A DNA stretch of 64,000 nucleotides from Rebecca billardiae RCC1528. Its lineage: Eukaryota; Haptophyta. The stretch spans positions 1,240,001 to 1,304,000 of the forward strand of contig OZ251231.1 of assembly GCA_965240325.2 (NCBI GenBank), in the 5' to 3' direction. Positions within the stretch are counted from its first letter, which is position 1, and each line of letters starts with the position of its first letter. A program made the translations under genes and the position numbers. The notes under the pieces are model-generated. The model was given only the letters and a program-made list of their open reading frames with translations. It made no database searches and was not told the origin of the DNA. Below are positions 61,094 through 64,000 of this stretch, one piece after another.

Positions 61094-61514
61094 GTGGTCA
61101 CGGCACGACGAATATTCCCATGCAGCCCTCTGCCCTGTCGGATTGCCGCCGCGAGGCGCGACTCGCCGTTGGCGCGATCGCTCGGCGGCTGGTTAGTGGT
61201 TCCGTTCCGCCGAACCACGTCTACTGACGATACGACATGCTAACGATGATGTGACGACGAAATAAAAATGCTACAGATCGACTCATTCAGAATATCGATC
61301 AGAATAAGAGACGCACAAGCCCGAGGACAGCTCGTCACTCATCACTATCAGGCAGGCGAGATGAACTGAATAATAATGACTGACTCGTACCGTCAAATAA
61401 CGTATATGACTAATGTAGCCATTATTATTTTATGATCGGCTACGCCGATCTTCGGGTAGTGAACAACGAAGTTGGGGGCGCACGGCCCTAGTGGCTAGTG
61501 CTCAGAGTCACCGA
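61094..61514. other. Intergenic region with inverted piece of the dispersed motif
   Basis: No gene is supported. The minus-strand form of the dispersed motif (GAATAAGAGACGCACA) is at 61302-61317, followed by CAGGCAGGCGAG at 61349-61360, the same two blocks as in the palindromic element at 18397, with a different spacer. Confidence 0.5.
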
Positions 61515-62610
61515 TCACGCAGCTTGTGAATGTGAGCAGCAGCCGCGGCTTGTGACGACACGGTCGGACGGTCGGACGGTGCCGGTGCGGCGGGGGCAGC
61601 GGCGGCGCGACGGCGTCGGCGGTGGCGCGCTCGCACAGCGTCCTGCAGCACGTAGCAGCGCGCCGCTCAGCTCCCGCCGCTCCACGCCGCCGCAGCGGCG
61701 CGCGCGGCGCGCGCCCGCTTCGGCCGCGGCCGCGCCCGCCACCGTCCGTCGCGCCGCCGCCAGCTGCTGCGCCGTCGGTGACGGCGGCGGGTCGAGTGCG
61801 GAGAGGAGGTGGATGAGCCAGTGCAGCCCGGACTGCGTGACGTCCACGTCCACCACCGCGTCCTCCTTCGCCACCGCCATCTCCTCCGCCCGCCCCGCCC
61901 CCCAGCGGCGGTCCCACCACCCAGGCGGCGACCGGCCCGGCGCGCGCTGCGGGCGCCCGCGCGCCGCCGCTGCCGTCGGCGGCGGCGATCGCGGCGGCGA
62001 GCGGCGATCGCGGCAGCCCGTCGGGCGGCGGCGGCGGCGCGCCGCCGCCCTCCGCTCCGCCCTCCGACGCCGCCCTCCGACGCCGCCGCCTCCGATCCGC
62101 CCCGCCGCCGCCGGGCGACTGCGCTCGGATGACGAACCGGCTGGGCGGCAGCGACCAGCCGCGTGGGCGGCGTGACGCGACGCGCTCTCCGCCGCTGACG
62201 GAGGAGTTGACGGAGGTCGTGCGCGCGAGGTCGGCGGCGGTGTGCGCGGCGGCGCTGGGCGAGTGCGCCAGCCTCTCGGGCAGCACATGCCCCGCCGCGC
62301 GCCCGCCGCCGCCCAGGCTCCCGCGCTCGGCCTCGCGCCGCACCGCCGCGCGGTCCGAGTGCAGACGCCTGTCGACCGGATAGGTCAGATTTGCGACGCA
62401 GCCTGCGGAGAGGGTGGCGCATGCGGCGGGCTCGGCGGGGTCGAGCGCGCAGTGCGCGATCACCTCGAGCAGCAGCTGCGCCACCCCGTACGCGCGCAGC
62501 ATCGGCGCGTCCGGTCGCATCACCCGTGCAGTCCGGTCGCCAGCAAGCCGCGGAGCCGCGGCGGCGGCGGCACGCGGGCGGCCGCCGCCGGCGAGGGTGA
62601 GGACGGACAT
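61515..62610 (-). pseudogene. Possible ARM-like gene with frameshift in a G run
   Basis: From an ATG at 62610 a sense-like frame (MSVLTLAGGGRPR; MRPDAPMLRAYGVAQLLLEV; ALDPAEPAACATLSAGCVAN) runs to about 61905. After a run of six C (plus strand, 61898-61903), sense moves by one base to a frame with EEMAVAKEDAVVDVDVTQSG and LHWLIHLLSALDPPPSP, ending at a stop at 61515. The helical LLEVIAHCALDPAEPAA and LIHLLSALDP pieces resemble ARM-type helices, but I cannot name a family. Either the gene is broken or the run length is misread; most of the middle is low-complexity. Confidence 0.3.
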
Positions 62611-63705
62611 GCCATTCGGCGCACCTCCCTCGACTGCGCCGCCACCATCGCCCTCGCTCCCTTCAGCCGCCTCCCCCGACGCCTCCGCCTCCGCCTCCGC
62701 CGCACCGACGCCGCCGCACCCGCACTCCACGCAGACTCACGTGCCGGTGGCACTTTGCCGTTGGATCGTCGTCACCGAGCCGTCACGCGCAACTTTTCGC
62801 GCCGATCATCAATATTGATCAGAGTCTGTCCAGGACAGCGTACACCCATTTGAATCAGAGAGCTCTTATTGATCGCAGATAGAGCACAAACGCGTCGATT
62901 CATACCCGCATTGGCTTTGAATCAGTTGGCAATACGGGGTGAGGAATCTTGAATCACAACCGCGATTATTGACCTTTCCGCTCAGGCTGTCCAGGACACA
63001 CTCACCACACTATTCTAGCGCAGTTCTCTTAAGAGAAGAGGGATGCGTCTAATCTAAAACGCTGTTTTTCAGAAGCGCGTGAATCAAAGCTGACGACCCA
63101 ACCTATCGTTTCTATGGTTGGCGAGCTGTTTCAGGCTCTTACAATTCAGGCATCTTACTATGACGGAATGTTCTAACACACGGCTGGTGTTATGTGCTAT
63201 TCCACCCTGCATTCCCCTAAGTGTTACTATCGTTAAAATTAAGGGGCAGTACAAACGCAATCATTGCGGCAGCGATATCCACTCATACGCGGTGGCCACC
63301 TACCGAAAAATCCCCAAAATCCTGCGCGCATCCTCTTTTTGATTTTGCGGAGCACGTGCGCCGCCCCCCCCCCGGCTTTCGCTCACGCTCAGACCTTTCG
63401 GGGGGGGGGCCGTGCGCCATAATAAATAACTTATATTAGCTATGTATTTAAGCTGCTAGAATTTAATAGCCGTCGCGACGACTGACCGCCACGACTGTCA
63501 CATGACCTCACAAACTGCCCCTCATCAGTGCCTGAGGGACCCAACCACTGAGGCCAGCTGTCGCGCTTGCGCCACGGCGGCCACGGCGGCCTGCTCAGCC
63601 GCTCAGCTCAGCCGTCAATCACTCATCAGATAATCGTCACGGCGCGCGCACGGCTGCGCCAAGTCAGGCCCGCACGCGTGAGCAGCGTGGGCTCGCGGGT
63701 GACGC
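62611..63705. other. Intergenic region with G/C homopolymer hairpin
   Basis: No gene is supported. AT-richer from 62780 to 63340. C11 (about 63364-63374) and G10 (about 63402-63411) runs face each other with GTGCGCC/GGCGCAC-like flanks, so a hairpin could form. Confidence 0.45.
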
Positions 63706-64000
63706 TTACCCCGCCGCCGCCTTCGGCGCGCCCTTCGCCCCGAGCAGCCGGCGCGCCGTCTCCTCGTGCAGCGCGTCGAGCGTCCCGAGGCACGCGTCGC
63801 GCAGCGCGCCGAGCTCTGCCGCGCCGAGCTCGGCGAGCGGCTCTGAGGCGAGGACGTCGCGCAGCAGCCGCGGCAGCTCGGACGCGGGCGGCAGAACGTC
63901 GCGCGGGCCCAGCCGGCCGGCGTACCGCCTGCTCCACGCCGCGAGCGCGTGCGACGGCAGCTCGTCCACGATGAGCCCGAGCTCGCGCTCAAAGTGGGCG
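63706..64000 (-). CDS. 3' end of a gene, helical C-terminus (cut by window end)
   Basis: An open minus-strand frame from the window edge to TAA at 63706-63708, 97 residues, with codon use like neighbouring genes. The part seen is Leu/Ala-rich and helical (ELGLIVDELPSHALAAWSRR, LGAAELGALRDACLGTLDAL) and ends with a basic GAKGAPKAAAG tail. I do not recognise a family; the start and N-terminal domains lie outside the window. Confidence 0.55.
   Translation of the reverse strand, partial: AHFERELGLIVDELPSHALAAWSRRYAGRLGPRDVLPPASELPRLLRDVLASEPLAELGAAELGALRDACLGTLDALHEETARRLLGAKGAPKAAAG

Overview
The window is nuclear DNA from a GC-rich unicellular eukaryote, most likely a microalga. A haptophyte is my first guess and a pelagophyte or similar chromist is possible; no marker gene settles this. 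The reasons are spliced genes with short GT-AG introns (about 100-400 bp, donor mostly GTGCGYG), very Ala/Arg/Gly-rich proteins, strong ATG contexts (for example GCCATGGCG), long AT-richer intergenic stretches full of repeats, and eukaryotic families throughout (TFIIS, MYB, ERGIC3, F-box, MRP-type ABC transporter, mitochondrial L23).

Layout. 1-3150: two near-identical tandem copies of an unidentified ~1.69 kb unit. 3.4-5.4 kb: membrane-anchored GBP/atlastin-like GTPase (-). 5.7-6.4 kb: fold-back element packed with GATCGATC. 7-7.8 kb: unknown protein. 9.7-16.6 kb: head-to-head pair of an RCC1-repeat protein (-) and a 1765-residue fused sulfotransferase/glycosyltransferase (+). 16.8 kb: riboflavin enzyme RibB. 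17.7-20.5 kb: CT microsatellite, large palindromic element, decayed ORF. 20.5-24.9 kb: cyclin-like protein, then a head-to-head pair of a PDI-type thioredoxin protein (-) and TFIIS (+). 26.2-30.9 kb: three-exon ABCC transporter. 31-34.5 kb: decayed gene remnants. 35-43.3 kb: F-box/SirB1 protein, RWD protein, mitochondrial uL23, and a head-to-head pair of a 2OG oxygenase (-) and a dCTPase (+). 43.6 kb: secreted or membrane-anchored Cys-rich protein. 45.6-47.2 kb: TKL-like kinase. 48.3-55 kb: very large R2R3-MYB protein with five helix-turn-helix-like repeats. 55.6-57.9 kb: ERGIC3 with a long coiled-coil insertion. 58.4-60.8 kb: secreted SGNH-type protein with a CACGTG cluster upstream. 61.5-62.6 kb: possible ARM-like gene with a frameshift. 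63.7 kb to the edge: 3' end of another gene.

The genes do not form one pathway. A secretory theme recurs (multi-domain sulfo/glycosyltransferase, PDI, ERGIC3, SGNH protein, Cys-rich protein), but this may be chance. The most novel-looking items are the four-domain sulfotransferase-glycosyltransferase fusion, the MYB protein with HTH-like repeats, the coiled-coil insertion in ERGIC3, and the repeat families (GATCGATC fold-back, palindrome with 20-bp flanking direct repeats, a 30-47 bp motif seen at several distant sites). No tRNA, rRNA, snRNA or CRISPR was recognised.
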